A stretch of 64,000 nt of DNA from Halocafeteria seosinensis (Eukaryota > Sar > Bigyra > Bicosoecida): positions 1-64,000 of the forward strand of contig LVLI01000295.1 in NCBI GenBank assembly GCA_001687465.1, read 5' to 3'. Made by a program: the position numbers and the translations under genes. The notes beneath the pieces were generated by a model. It searched no databases, was not told the DNA's origin, and worked only from the letters and a program-made list of their open reading frames with translations. Below, one piece after another: positions 43,260-54,560 of this stretch (the first letter of the stretch is position 1; each line of letters begins with the position of its first letter).

Positions 43260-44673
43260 ATGGCAGGGAGTTTGGCCTTGTTCACGCAGAGAATTGGGTG
43301 AGTCATGGGACAATACTCGATGGCAAGGAAACAACAGCACCGCATTGTATGTACCAATCCTTGTAACACAGGGCGCCTCCTGCACGTCCAAGTCCGTTGC
43401 TTCTTCTAGCTCATGCGGGAAGCTTTTGCAAGGAAGTGTGGCGACCGTTCATCGGTCATTTGGATGGTATTCTTCGAAAGAATGGCAACCATGCCTGTGT
43501 AGTAGCGTTCGACCTTAGCGGACATGGCAATTCGGCCCACAGATGGAAGCCGGGGACAAATTTCAACCATTTTGGTGGAAAAGATGTACTTGACGCCTTG
43601 GAGTATTGCAGGAGAAATAATGACAGTGCAGTGTTCACAGAGAACCCACGGTGGACGAGTTTCGACCCTTCCGCCGAAACGAACAAAGGTTATTCGCAGT
43701 CTGAAATAGCGTGGGAAGAAATTTATGGGATTGGTACGTTCTCGCATTTTTGTGACGCGGGATTTAATACCTTTACCTATCCGGAGATTCTGGAGGGACT
43801 TGCAGGACATTCCGTAGGAGGGAGCGCCGTTATCCAGGCGGAATACCTGAGCAAGGGCCAATTCAAAAACATTGTTGCGTTTGAGCCGGTAATCTACCCG
43901 CCACTGAACAATCTAAAGTTTACCGTGGACAATCCTGTACGACTAGACCGAGGATAGCAGGCGTTGACCTGGATTCCTGACCGAAGTGTCTATATTCCCG
44001 CAGTTGTCGGTCGGCGCTGAACGTAGGAAAGCGGCCTTCCCTAGCAAGAAGGCTGCACTAGAATATCTGAGAGACAAGCCAATATTTAAAGTGAGTGTTT
44101 GCTGCGTATAAAGCCTTTTGTTTTCGTCACTGGCTAATCGCGTGGAGACTACAGACCTGGGACTCGCAATGTCTGGAAGAATTTATTACAAACGGGTTGA
44201 GAGGTATTGAAGCAGACGATGAACGCCCTTCTTCAGAAGACAACGTTACTCTAAAGTGCGATAAATATTATGAGGCGCAAATGTACCGAACTTATCCAGA
44301 GATGTGGGATCATATCCACAAGGTACAGTGCCTTTGTCATGTTTTATTAGGTAAAGAAAGGTACGCAGACACTGAGATGTATACGTAACGTAACGTTAAT
44401 CTTAAGCAGTGGTGTCGCAGCGAAATGTTTGCGGGTATTTCTAGCGGAATGCCCACGGCAACAATCGTGGAAAGAGTTGCACGACAGCTTTCGAATAGCA
44501 CCTTCGGTGTAAGATACCTCCATGTAATATCCGCCCTGAAAGCACATATAACTGATTTGACTTGTTGCATCAATTATCAGGTGATTCCCGATTGCGGGCA
44601 CTTCATGATCATGGAACGACCACGATTGTGCGCAGAAATAGTGGCAAGAAAAACAGGATTAGATACATCTTAG
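43260..44673 (+). CDS. Alpha/beta-hydrolase fold protein, tandem copy B
   Basis: Six exons: 43260-43297, 43372-43936, 44004-44090, 44155-44360, 44421-44508 and 44581-44673 (358 aa). It begins MAGSLALFTQRIGAPPARPS, then LLLLAHAGSFCKEVWRPFIG, VAFDLSGHGNS, nucleophile elbow GHSVGGSAVIQ and VIPDCGHFMIMERPRLCAEI with the catalytic His. It is clearly paralogous to copy A (AHxGSFCKExWxPF, FEPVIYP versus FEPIVFP). The last part is split by one extra intron relative to copy A. Exon 5 must start after GTCGCAG (44420); an earlier acceptor gives a premature stop. Its stop is 16 bp from the convergent lumazine synthase stop. Confidence 0.85.
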
Positions 44674-44689
44674 GACAAACTCCATCTCC

Positions 44690-45435
44690 TTAGAGTACCG
44701 TCATTTGTAAAGCAGAGAGCGCCCATTCCGGTCCATGATTGGAACCACCTGCAGCGTGAACAAGTAGCACAGTGGCACGAGTATACGCGCGTAACAGCTG
44801 CTCGGGGAGCATATCCAATAAGTAGTACGGACCTTCAGTTAGTCCTGCTCGTGCTTTCGCTTGTTCTTCATTCAAGCATGTTAGGACGCCAAATAGTATT
44901 GGTTTCTCCTGCTTGATTGAAACTTGTGTCAATCCGTGTGATACAGCGGAAGCAATGTATTCAAAATGCATAGTATCGCCTGCAGTATGGCCAGATGAAC
45001 AGAACAAAGGATGACGCAAGTCTTCCAAACCTTATGTTTACCCATGGAACACTGTTCAATGTTTGCGTTTGATCCCCTCACCTTTGATAAGACACCCGAT
45101 ACAAATAATTGCTTCCACATCGGGATGTTTTCTAGCCATTCGATCCGCTGCGTATGTGAGCTCGTAAGCTCCAGGGACTTCCATGGTGACAATGTTGTCC
45201 TTTTGAACACGACATTCCACGAGCTTATTGATGCAGCCTACCACCAGTGAATCAATTACTCTTTTATTCCATTGGGTGTAGATCACTCCTATTTTGGTGT
45301 TGCTGAAGTCCTTGTCAGCAAAACTGTCTTCCGACCGTGTGATTCCCTGGAAAGAAACAAAACAGCGTCCCATACAGCATAGACACAGCCAACCAACAAG
45401 AAAAATGGTGCACGAATGTTTACCTTGAGGGCCAT
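44690..45435 (-). CDS. 6,7-dimethyl-8-ribityllumazine synthase
   Basis: Four exons: 45435-45424 (12 bp, MALK), 45346-45082, 44979-44833 and 44748-44690 (160 aa, the usual size). Motifs in order are KIGVIYTQWNKRVID, EVPGAYELTYAADRMA, IICIGCLIKGDTMHFEYIAS and PILFGVLTCLNEEQAKARAGL. The last, TEGGSNHGPEWALSALQM, is rebuilt by the exon 3/4 junction. The CLIKGDT-x-HFEYI loop holds the substrate and phosphate site and the catalytic His. It makes the riboflavin precursor from 3,4-dihydroxybutanone phosphate and a pyrimidine. No plastid targeting peptide is visible, suggesting a cytosolic enzyme, as in fungi and many protists. Confidence 0.96.
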
Positions 45436-45584
45436 TTTTTGCAGTTAGCTTGTCTGTTGTATTAATGTGCTACGCAACAAATCCCGATATACGCACGTGT
45501 GTGCTCTTGTGAAGGTCCCATCGGGCAAGTAGCGCTCAAACAAAAGTTATGGGGTTGGTAATGGTAAGAAGAGTCAAATGGTGT

Positions 45585-46600
45585 TCATTGTCGCTTTTCC
45601 CTAGTATCATTCTCCTCTTCTGAAGAGTCAGAGTCTGCATCAGCTATATACTTGTCAAGATCGTCCTCTATGCTTTCTTCCGTGTCGGAGTCTTCCTCCT
45701 CTTCTTCGAGGACACCTGCAGAAGGTGGTATCGCTCGATAAAAGAAATGTACGCCAGCAAGAGCATACATTAATGTAGCACGTACCCTGTTCTTCTAATC
45801 TCCTTATTTCATCCTCACTAAGATTGGTCACTGCTTCCCATTCCTTGTCTAAGAACTGGGCTATATTTGTTGTGTTAATCGCTGAATGGCATGCAGGAGG
45901 AAACTCGTTCAGACGGACTCAGGACATGCATACGGAGGCAGTCGTCAATTACATACCTCCCATGCTACTCATTTGATGTTTAATCCGCTTCTTCTCTTGC
46001 TCATATAGTTCTTCATTCTGCGCTATTTCCGGATTTTGGTTCAGCATTTGTTGCTCCGCTTGCTGCTGTAAATGGTCCTTAAACCTCGGATCACGTCTGT
46101 AGACAGGAGACACAGAAACAACATCAATCCAACGAATACATACTGATAGGGGAACTTTTACTCTAAGACGTACGTTGATTGTTCATAAAATAGGTATTGG
46201 CTGAGTACACGCTCGGCTCTGTACATAAGAATTCAAAGAGTCACAAGGTGGACAAAAATGCTTCATACGTTCGAAACACGAAGCCATTACAAGCATTCGT
46301 ATCTCGTACATTGTTCAACCTACCTTCCCTTCAACTGCTGGATCGCCGCCTCGTTTGTTTCATTCATATTCTGCTTGAATTGTGTACGGACGACATTCCG
46401 GAGCACATCAGCTTTCGGGCTCTGCATCAAACCAACCAAACGGAAGGGAATGGCCCGTGGCAGAATCAAAGCAGTACAATTTTCAGAGGTTCTGTCACAC
46501 ATACATTCCCTGCCATGTGCTGTATAAGCCTCAAACAGTCTCTATAGACTTGTTTGGTGGTCTTCATGTGACCAGCTCCACCTCCCCCAGCAGCATTCAT
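45585..46600 (-). CDS. LYR-type small mitochondrial protein with acidic C-terminal tail
   Basis: Six exons: 46600-46505, 46421-46324, 46218-46174, 46096-45957, 45860-45786 and 45715-45585 (194 aa). A Gly-rich start is followed by KTTKQVYRDCLRLIQHMAGN, a VYR variant of the LYR tripeptide, and DVLRNVVRTQFKQNMNET, the usual arrangement of complex-1 LYR proteins. These bind mitochondrial acyl carrier protein and assist Fe-S or respiratory-chain assembly. Unlike the family (about 80-110 aa) the frame continues through RDPRFKDHLQQQAEQQM, QFLDKEWEAVTNLSEDEI and a strongly acidic tail (LEEEEEDSDTEESIEDDLDK). All five junctions keep one frame, so I model a single protein, but two adjacent genes cannot be excluded. 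The family call rests on a short motif. Confidence 0.65.
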
Positions 46601-46859
46601 TGTCTCTTTCCCAAGCTCGAACTACTACGCGTCTGCGGCGCACAATAGATAGAGGACGTATCCAACTTGCATTTAATGCTCTTTCAAACCTTTCTACGTA
46701 TCAAAACGAGCAAGCAATTGGCAAGCAAGTATTGGTACACTAAGTGTGCCAAAAGATTGTACGATTGAGGCGACTCTTAATAAGATGGCAATGCAGGAAG
46801 TGTATACAGCCGAATTGTTGATTTGCGACGACGGTATATAGGTAGAGACTAGAACAGAA

Positions 46860-49859
46860 ATGAGCGCCTGCCGGAGCAGATTGGTGGTGCTGTTGCATCG
46901 TACCACCAGCAATCTGCCTTCGGCACCCAATGCTGCTGCTTCTCAACGAAGTTCTTCAGCGGCTTCAGGAGGCTCTTCCAGTGGACGTGGACCTGTTCTA
47001 GTGGAAAGGAAAATCGCTTCGCTTGTCGCCTTCCATTCTTCGGTCCCTTCTTCATCGCCGTCGCCCGGAGGAGGAGGAGGAGGAGTGGGGGAAGAAGTGG
47101 TTGACCCCAAGAGAACTTCGTTCCTGACATCACAACAACACATTGGGACGGTGTTTTTCCATAATGTCGCGTATGAACATGATGAATCAAAGAGTTTGCG
47201 GGGACCAACGACGAGCCGTGCCATTTCCGGTGTCGGTAGACGAGCCAGAACGAGCACCTCGCGTCAAGATCCTTCACGACCCCCTGCTACAGAGCGATCA
47301 TTTTGGACACTTAGCAAGAAAACGGCTACCTCTGATAATGCAATCAACAGCAGGTCTAATACAGGGCTGTTTGGTCTCCCCCAATTATTGAAACCGAGGG
47401 ACTATGACACTCTTTGCCAAGATGCCATCCGCGAAGCCAATCAGTTACTAGACGAGGCGGTGGAAAAATCGCAACGACTGCAAACAAAAATGGAAGAAGA
47501 AGGGACGTTTGAAACATGTGTATCAGAGGCTGTGAAGGTTCTGAAATTGTTAGATAGTATATCAGATGCAGTGTGTAAAGTAGTCGACTCGGCGGAACTG
47601 TGTCGGAACGTCCACTCCAGTGTTGAGTGGAGACAGCAAGCAGAACAGGCGTCTGCCACGTTGTTACATTTTATCTTTCAATTGAATACGAAACCGTCGC
47701 TGTACCATGCTCTGTGTACGGTGACAAAGCATAAGTCGCTGCTTCGCCAATTGTCCAGTGAACAGCAGAGGGTTGCTCTTCTTCTGCAGCATGAATTTGA
47801 ACGAGACGGTATCCATCTCCCCCAAGAACAGCGAGAACAACAGGTTCAATTGAGCGATAAGGCCTCTCGGCTTGGAATGCAATTTAGTAGGAACATTTCT
47901 GGTTCTTGCGTGTATTTCACTTTAGGTCCTGTGGAAAGGCTGCGGCATATATCCGGTCTACAGGCATTTCTTACCGATAAGAATGATTCAGAATGGATAA
48001 CCCTACCTACCAATCCGAGTATTTGCAATGCCATTTTAAGATCGGTGGAAGATGAGAGTATTCGCCGAGATACGAAGAAAGCAATGTACCGAGCTTATGA
48101 AGATAATATCCCTATTCTGCATGAACTTGTTGCAACGCGGCGCCAATTAGCACAGCTAATCGGATTCCGAAGCTATGGTGATTTTGTTATGTTTGATCGG
48201 ATGGCCGACTCTCCCGAAGAAGTTATTCTATTTCTACATCGGTTGTCGAACAAAATTCGCAAGAAGGGTCATGCTGAGTTCAAGGCTATGCAACGCGCCA
48301 AACATGGGCATCTGTCCAGACACGGTGGTATTCCCGTACCGCTAAAGACTTCGGAGCTAGCAGAATTCAATACACTCGACCAGTTGGATCGACCCCATCA
48401 AGAGCTTGGATACGATGCTTCGTCTTATTGGGATGATCACAAGTGCAGTGATACCTCCCTGGATGCCCTTGAAACGCCTGTCTATTCTTGGGATGCCTCC
48501 TATTACAAACAACTGCTTCAAAGTCACTGGTTTGAGTTTGATAATTCTTTGTTGAAACCATACTTTTCGCTGAAGAATATGATTGATGGTATAGGATTAA
48601 TTGTGAACGAGCTATTCGGTATTACATTGCAAGAAGTTGAGCTCCACGATAATGAAGCGTGGGATTGTCAGAATGCCAGGAAGTCAAGTTTGCGAAAATT
48701 CGTTCTGATCCACGAAGAGGACGGACCTCTGGGTACGATTTACCTTGATATGTTTGCTCGGCCTAACAAAAGCGCTGGGGCTGCTCATTATGTAGTGAGA
48801 TGCGGGAGACAGCTTTACTGGGAGGCCGGGCATGACTTGCAAGTAGAACATCCAGCTACGTTACCAGGAAATAACATTGAATCATCAAAGGAGTTTCAAA
48901 TGCCAATTGTATCGTTGATAATGTCGTTCTCACCCAACCAGGGAGGTGGTCAAGGAGACAAGGTGCTGCTTACTCCTCCAGAAGTCGAGACTTTGTTCCA
49001 CGAGTTCGGTCATGCCTTGCATTCACTTCTTTCGCGCACTGAATTTCAGCATCTGAGTGGAACTCGAGGTGCCTTAGATTTTGTGGAACTGCCAAGCCAT
49101 CTTTTCGAATATTTCGCAACTGACTGGAGAGTTCTACAACGCTTTGCGAAACACTACGACACTGGAGAACCTGTACCGAAGGCGCTGGTGGAAAGATATA
49201 AGCTAGGAAAAAAGGCGTTTTCCGCGACTGAGCTCCAAAGTCAAATTGTTCACGCAATGCTAGACCAAGCACTATATTCTGCCAACCCCCGTGCTGTCGC
49301 ACGATCTACCTACGTTGCCTCCGGTGGCCCAGGGGAAGGTCTCCGGGACGACGTTCACTACGAACAGCATATTGGGGACTTTTCTGAGTCTATACAGGCA
49401 GAAGAGCAGGATGTAGACAGTACACGCTTGTTATGGGACATCGAAAAGCGTCATAGCTTCCTAGAGCCGTTGGAGTACTCTGCGTGGCCTGGTGCATTTT
49501 CGCATTTAGTGAACTACGGTGCCGGTTATTACTCATACTTGTAAGACACTAAGACTGTAGCCTACACTTCGATTGGTTCGGACACATTTGGTGGATTGCA
49601 GATATGCACGAATGTTTGCAGCTGCGGTATGGCGCAAGTTGTTTTCGGAAAACCCTTTGGATCGAAATGCCGGAGAAATATACCGGCGTAAAGTAGGTCA
49701 TTTTGGCATGATGTGCATGTCCAAAAAGTGTTCAGCATATTGCTTTTGCAGGTGCTATCGAAAGGGGGAGGAGAGGATCCGCGTGAACTACTTAGGAGCG
49801 TCTTGAATGGCGAACCCGATATCACTGCTCTGCTCCAAGAAATGGGCATCGAGGAATAA
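46860..49859 (+). CDS. MIPEP: Mitochondrial intermediate peptidase-like M3 metallopeptidase
   Basis: Three exons: 46860-49540, 49602-49692 and 49752-49859 (959 aa). The N-terminal ~100 residues are Ser/Arg/Ala/Gly-rich and low in acids (MSACRSRLVVLLHRTTSNLP), consistent with a mitochondrial presequence. The M3 signature is FHEFGHALHSLL (HExxH zinc ligands), with the third ligand region in DFVELPSHLFEYFATD. IYLDMFARPNKSAGAAHY is the family substrate loop. The last two short exons supply the conserved C-terminus (YARMFAAAVWRKLF, then VLSKGGGEDPRELLRSVL). It trims octapeptides from imported proteins after the main processing peptidase. It is longer than animal MIPEP (~710 aa) mainly because of the N-terminal low-complexity region. 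Confidence 0.93.
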
Positions 49860-49938
49860 CAACTGAATAACACATGCAAGATTAATCGAAGTATTCCCAG
49901 CTACCCTTACTATGATACGCTGTACAGCACTACTCGGA

Positions 49939-52900
49939 TCAGATTGGTAGTTCCGATGGCAGCTCGTGAGCTAGCATTGCCTTGCACGCCAATAGCTGGC
50001 GAGTAATTCGTTCTAACGTACTGCAAGGAGGGGTCGAACTCCGAAACTGCCTGTCCGGGATCAGTTGCCCGTAATTCTTTTCCCCCCTTCCATTGCTGTT
50101 ACGGTCACCAAAATTGCTATCCAATTTGAATGGAGAAGGTGACGTTTGCTCGCGAACGAGTGTGCTATCACCAGTGGTTTGATTTTCACTTGTGTCAACA
50201 GGGCCCGCAGACGCAGGTCGCCGCTCCTCCATTTCCGTATCACTCTGCGACGTAGTGTCCCCAAGAATTGCCGGCCTGGGACTAATGTTAATTGATGGGA
50301 TTTCACTACTAGCCTCACTATCCGAGCTTCGCCGTCTTCGGCGGATGGTTCTAGCTCGAACAGACCGCATCAGAGCAGAGCGTGCTCCCGTCAATCGAGC
50401 GGAGCTACCACTAGCCCCCTCCTCTTCACTCTCGCGAGCACCTCTGCTGAATCCGGAAACAAGCGAACGCATCAGAATGTTAGAGAGACGGCCTCTTCTA
50501 TCCTCTGCACTTCGAGTGTTCTCAGGCTGAAGTGAAGGAAAGACTATTTCCTCCTCTGTGGAATCCGTCGTGTCGCCGGAGGTCCTCCTGGTCACTTGCT
50601 CGGAACCACTTTCTTGGGCAATACCTGTCTGCTGAGATTGTTCTCTTGTACTGCCACCGCTACGTTCGTGTTCTTCAGCGGTCAACGCCTGCGATGTTTC
50701 ACTGGATCCAAACAACCTTTGAAGTAATGCGAACTGCGATAGTGACTGAAACATTTGGGAAAACGAATCCCGCTGCTCCGCGTGCGAACCCGGATGACTG
50801 CGACGTCTCCGAGAGGCCGATTGTTCTCCGGTGCGAGAGCCGCCACTATTACCATTCTGATTTTGCTCGGTTGGTTCTTCCTCCCCCCTTTGGCGAGTCG
50901 GTTTCGACATATTACTGGACTGCCTACTCTTTTCTTGCTGTTCGATACTAGCAATTCTCTGCTTCCCTCTGAGCAGCAGTCCATAGTCAAGTAGTGCGTT
51001 GTTTACCTCGTCCGCGACAACATCGCGAGCTCTATTTGACAAAAGAAATTCTGTGGTAGACGTATCAGTGATACCACTATCACCAGAGTTTAACATCAGG
51101 GCTATCGCCCGCAGCGCCTTCATTAGCGAAGGACTAGCCCTCTTCATAGAGCCTCCACGCAGCGTTTCTGCCTCATTAAGGAGCGGCAGTGCCTCATTCA
51201 CAAACACGTCCCAGGCATGTGCCTTCTTTTTTTCTCGGTATAGCTCCACACACCAATGTGAGAGTAACCTACAAGTCACCCGAAGCCGATAGCGGTTACA
51301 GTGAAGCAGAAAAGGCGCATAGCTTTCAATCAAAGTCATTACTTCTGCAATCTCGCCCTTCATTATTAGTGCCCTACATTCATACCTCAGGGGTAGGGTG
51401 GTCTGTTTTACAGTGATTACGTCGGCATAGGAAAGGAGCCTGTCCGACCAGTAGATCTTCCGTCTCTCGACTTTCTCGCTGTCAGTTTGCCCAATGGCAC
51501 CTGCCCCCGTACTCACTTGTCTCATTTCTCGCAAAACGGATGTACGCACAGCGGCTTCTTCCCCCGAGTCACTGCTACTACTTTCGCTCGATTCATGATC
51601 CGCCTCAGTTTGACACTGCTGCTGGTCTACACCCGTTCCGCGTTGAGTTCCACTCTGAGAGAAGGTAGAACGCACATACGCGGTAAACGAGCCAGCGTCT
51701 AACGCAGAATCAGAGTCCTCCTCTTCACAGCTATCGTACCCAGGATCTGCGATGAGGTCAAGGAGTATTGCAATGAATGGTCACCTACCATCTACGCCCA
51801 TCTAATACTACTAAACACCTACCTAACGTGAACCCTCGTAGCGTTACCCTATGCTTCGGAGCACCCATTGCCAATGGAATATGGGCTTCCCCCATTTGAG
51901 ACCATTGCCGCTTAAAGTGGGTAAAGACTTCATTGTTTTCCGATATTACGCCGCCGGTTGCTTCGGCAACGTTGGTAGCGGAGGCAGTCAACATTGGCGA
52001 CGCTGGAATGAAAGGGATGGATCCCCGGGAAATTGATCTAGGTCTTCCTTCACGATTCTGTATGCTTTCAAAAACCCGGTGGAAAGCAGAGGAAAACGGC
52101 GAATTACTACTTGCTTGACTAGCCACACTGGAGGAGTGTCGGCTGCTGGGACTTGTAGTGGGTAAATTAAGTGACCACGCCCGCGCACGCGTTTGAGGGG
52201 TTGCTTGACTTCTCATAGTCCTTTGGGACCGTAGCCGTTGCACGGGGCCGGCATCGGCATCCTCCAGGCCTTCGCTAGATGAAGACGATTCGTATTCTTC
52301 CGGCGGCTGATTATCATGCCCATTCGCGGAAGCTTTACTCAAGCGAGACAGCAGCGCGTCTCTTTGTTCGGCAATCCGTTCGGCGGCTTGAGAGGCCTGT
52401 GCAGACTGCTCTGCATATTGGCGAGCCGTTGTTGCAGGGCTTGCCATTGGACCGAACAATGGGGTCCTGTAGTTTGTCGTCAATGTCGTTCGTGACTGGG
52501 CGCGTTCGAGATCAGCTAACGCAGAAGTAGGAGTTTTGCTGTTGGTTTCTCCTCTGCTGAAGGATGTGTCGATACTTTCTACTCCCGGTGGACTGCCGAA
52601 ACGTTCCCGGATCCCTGATCTATCATTGTTTGCCGTTGTTCCCAGGCTTGCCTGCGCTTCATTGCTATTTGATGATTGCTTTCCCGAACTGCAGAACGGA
52701 TTTCCACTACCGCGTTTGCGCATTCCAAGGAACCCGGATCCGTCGGCCTGCAGGCATTTACATCCGCACACATTGTACATGAGATAAACATGTAAGCATT
52801 ATTGAAGGCAACGTACCTCGAGGCCCTGGCCCGCTGAAGAGTCCGTATTTTGCACTAAACCAGTGCTAGATCCAGAATTATTGAAATCTTGTGGAGGCAT

Positions 52901-54159
52901 TGGTGGCGGTCTTGCAGAAGCGGAATTCGCCTTCGACGGAAATGACTTGAGGAGCGACGACGACCCCGTTCCGGGGTCCAGCCGGGATAATGCATCAGCA
53001 GACCACCAATCTGATACATGGTCATGAGTTTCTTCGCTTTCCGAATGTCCTTTACGGACTTTACCGTGTCCACCGCTTGCTGCGTCATATTTCACCGGTG
53101 TGTTGTATGAGCCCATACTCGTGTCACCGCTAGGCTTTCGTTTATGATCAGCCGTGTCGCAGCCAGTCTTGTTCCCGCGGAGGCTCTCTTGAAGCCAAAA
53201 CAGAGCATGGGCATAACCATTATGTAGCAAATAATCCTGCACGATTGACGCTACTACAGATGGCTTAACAGAAATTTTCCGTTGTTCTTCTTCAATGGCT
53301 TTCGCCCGGTCCTGCACGCGTCAGAAAAAAACGGTCTTGAATAAGAAAATCCTGCTGATTGTTGCCGAAGGTTCTTACCTTGTAGAGATCGCCCAAAGAG
53401 AACTGAAACGGGCCAGTCAGATTCACCTCAACAGATTCACCAGGGCTGTGCATGCCTACAGCAGGAAATAAGTTACCGGACACATTTCTAAACGCAACAC
53501 CTAAATGTTCTCCATTCTTTGTGAAGAAGACCTCCCTAGAGTGAGAAATGTAGCCACACCCGATAACGTCTCCCTCTCCAAACGTCTCGCTGTAAGCCTC
53601 ACCGTTACAGGACGACGTGTTGCTCCTCCTATTACCCGCTCCCCATAGATCTTCATCCGAGTCTTCATCTTCTCCGTCGTTGTTACCGATTTCGTCGGGG
53701 TCCCAATCTGCTTCGGTCGATCGTTGTAGTCGGAACCGACGCCTACTTCGATCTGAAGTAGGCTCTGCCCCGCGAAAGCGATTTCCAGTGTCGCTGCGGT
53801 AACCGAACGTGCCCTTCGACAAGCCTGGCTGGATAAACATTGGAGACGATTCCCTCACCAATCCTACAGTAATGGAGCTGTGATGCGGAGAACCTAGGTC
53901 GCTCAAAAAGAGAATCGTAGACTTCAACGATTACGTACCAGTTCTGTCCGGCGTCATCAATTTTGACCTCAAAATAGTCAATCCCTAAAGGAACCTTTCG
54001 TACATCGTCTGAAAAACTCTGGTTAGTTGTCGGCCAGCTGTAGGCAGCTCGCACAACCCCTACGTCTAGCTTATGCGCTGCAGCTCCAGCGTACTGTGCA
54101 TGCCGCCTATCCGGAGCCACAGCTACGGAATGAGATAAGTTACTCGTAGAGAGATACAT
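49939..54159 (-). CDS. RanBP9/10-like SPRY-LisH-CTLH protein (GID/CTLH E3 ligase scaffold)
   Basis: Five exons: 54159-53939, 53877-53379, 53311-52817, 52747-51823 and 51746-49939 (1,315 aa). The SPRY domain starts at LGIDYFEVKIDDAG and SITVGLVRESS. After KGTFGYRSDTGN it is interrupted by about 70 acidic/basic residues (DPDEIGNNDGEDEDSDEDLW). It resumes at FGEGDVIGCGYI and FFTKNGEHLGVAFRNVSGN and ends near the LisH motif (VASIVQDYLLHNGYAHALFW). About 450 Ser-rich disordered residues follow. The CTLH-like helices (ECRALIMKGEIAEVMTLIES) and a C-terminal CRA-like end (ERITRQLLACKAMLAHELP) come last, themselves split by Ser/Arg-rich inserts. RanBPM proteins organise the GID/CTLH ubiquitin ligase. 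The first ATG (54159) is used; an in-frame TGA lies a little further upstream. Confidence 0.85.
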
Positions 54160-54206
54160 TTCCCAAAACGGACCCGTCACAGTGCTTTTTGCGCGGAATG
54201 GAGCAG

Positions 54207-54560
54207 CTACACTCTCAACGAACACGAGGCAAGTTGAGGTGCGTCAGGTTGTAGTTCAATGCTCGGCTGTCGAGGAGAGTACTTGGTATCCGAGACACTG
54301 TAACGCAGAACCAAGGGAAGCAACAAAACAATAAAGATGGACACAGTACAAAAAGCTTTCAGATGTCACGTCATACAGCACAATGGCAGCAAACTCTATC
54401 GTAGCAGCCTCTGATTTCCGGTAGCGCTTCCCCTGAAATTGCTTTTTGTCAACCCAAACAAATTCTACCGAGGGAATTTTTTCCCCGATGGTTCCAGCTA
54501 CTCCGCGAAACGAATCCAGGACAATGCTACACACAATACAAGCTGTGTAGAGTCCTTGGA
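54207..54560 (-). CDS. 3' exons of an unresolved, probably membrane-associated protein
   Basis: Two exons are supported: 54560-54350 and 54297-54207. They read VQGLYTACIVCSIVLDSFRG, then IPSVEFVWVDKKQFQGKRYR, then EAATIEFAAIVLYDVTSES, and across the junction SESFVSDTKYSPRQPS to a stop. The first block is hydrophobic enough for a membrane helix. Further 5' exons probably lie between 54600 and 55200 on the same strand, where hydrophobic pieces (FALFIITATVSALFL) and splice-like sites occur, but frames do not close cleanly. I do not recognise the family. The stop lies 47 bp upstream of the RanBP9/10-like start on the same strand. Confidence 0.4.

Noticed and set aside
43937-44420. Alternative acceptor at 44408 for hydrolase B exon 5
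   Set aside because: It shifts the frame and gives a stop before the catalytic His. The acceptor ending at 44420 restores alignment with copy A.
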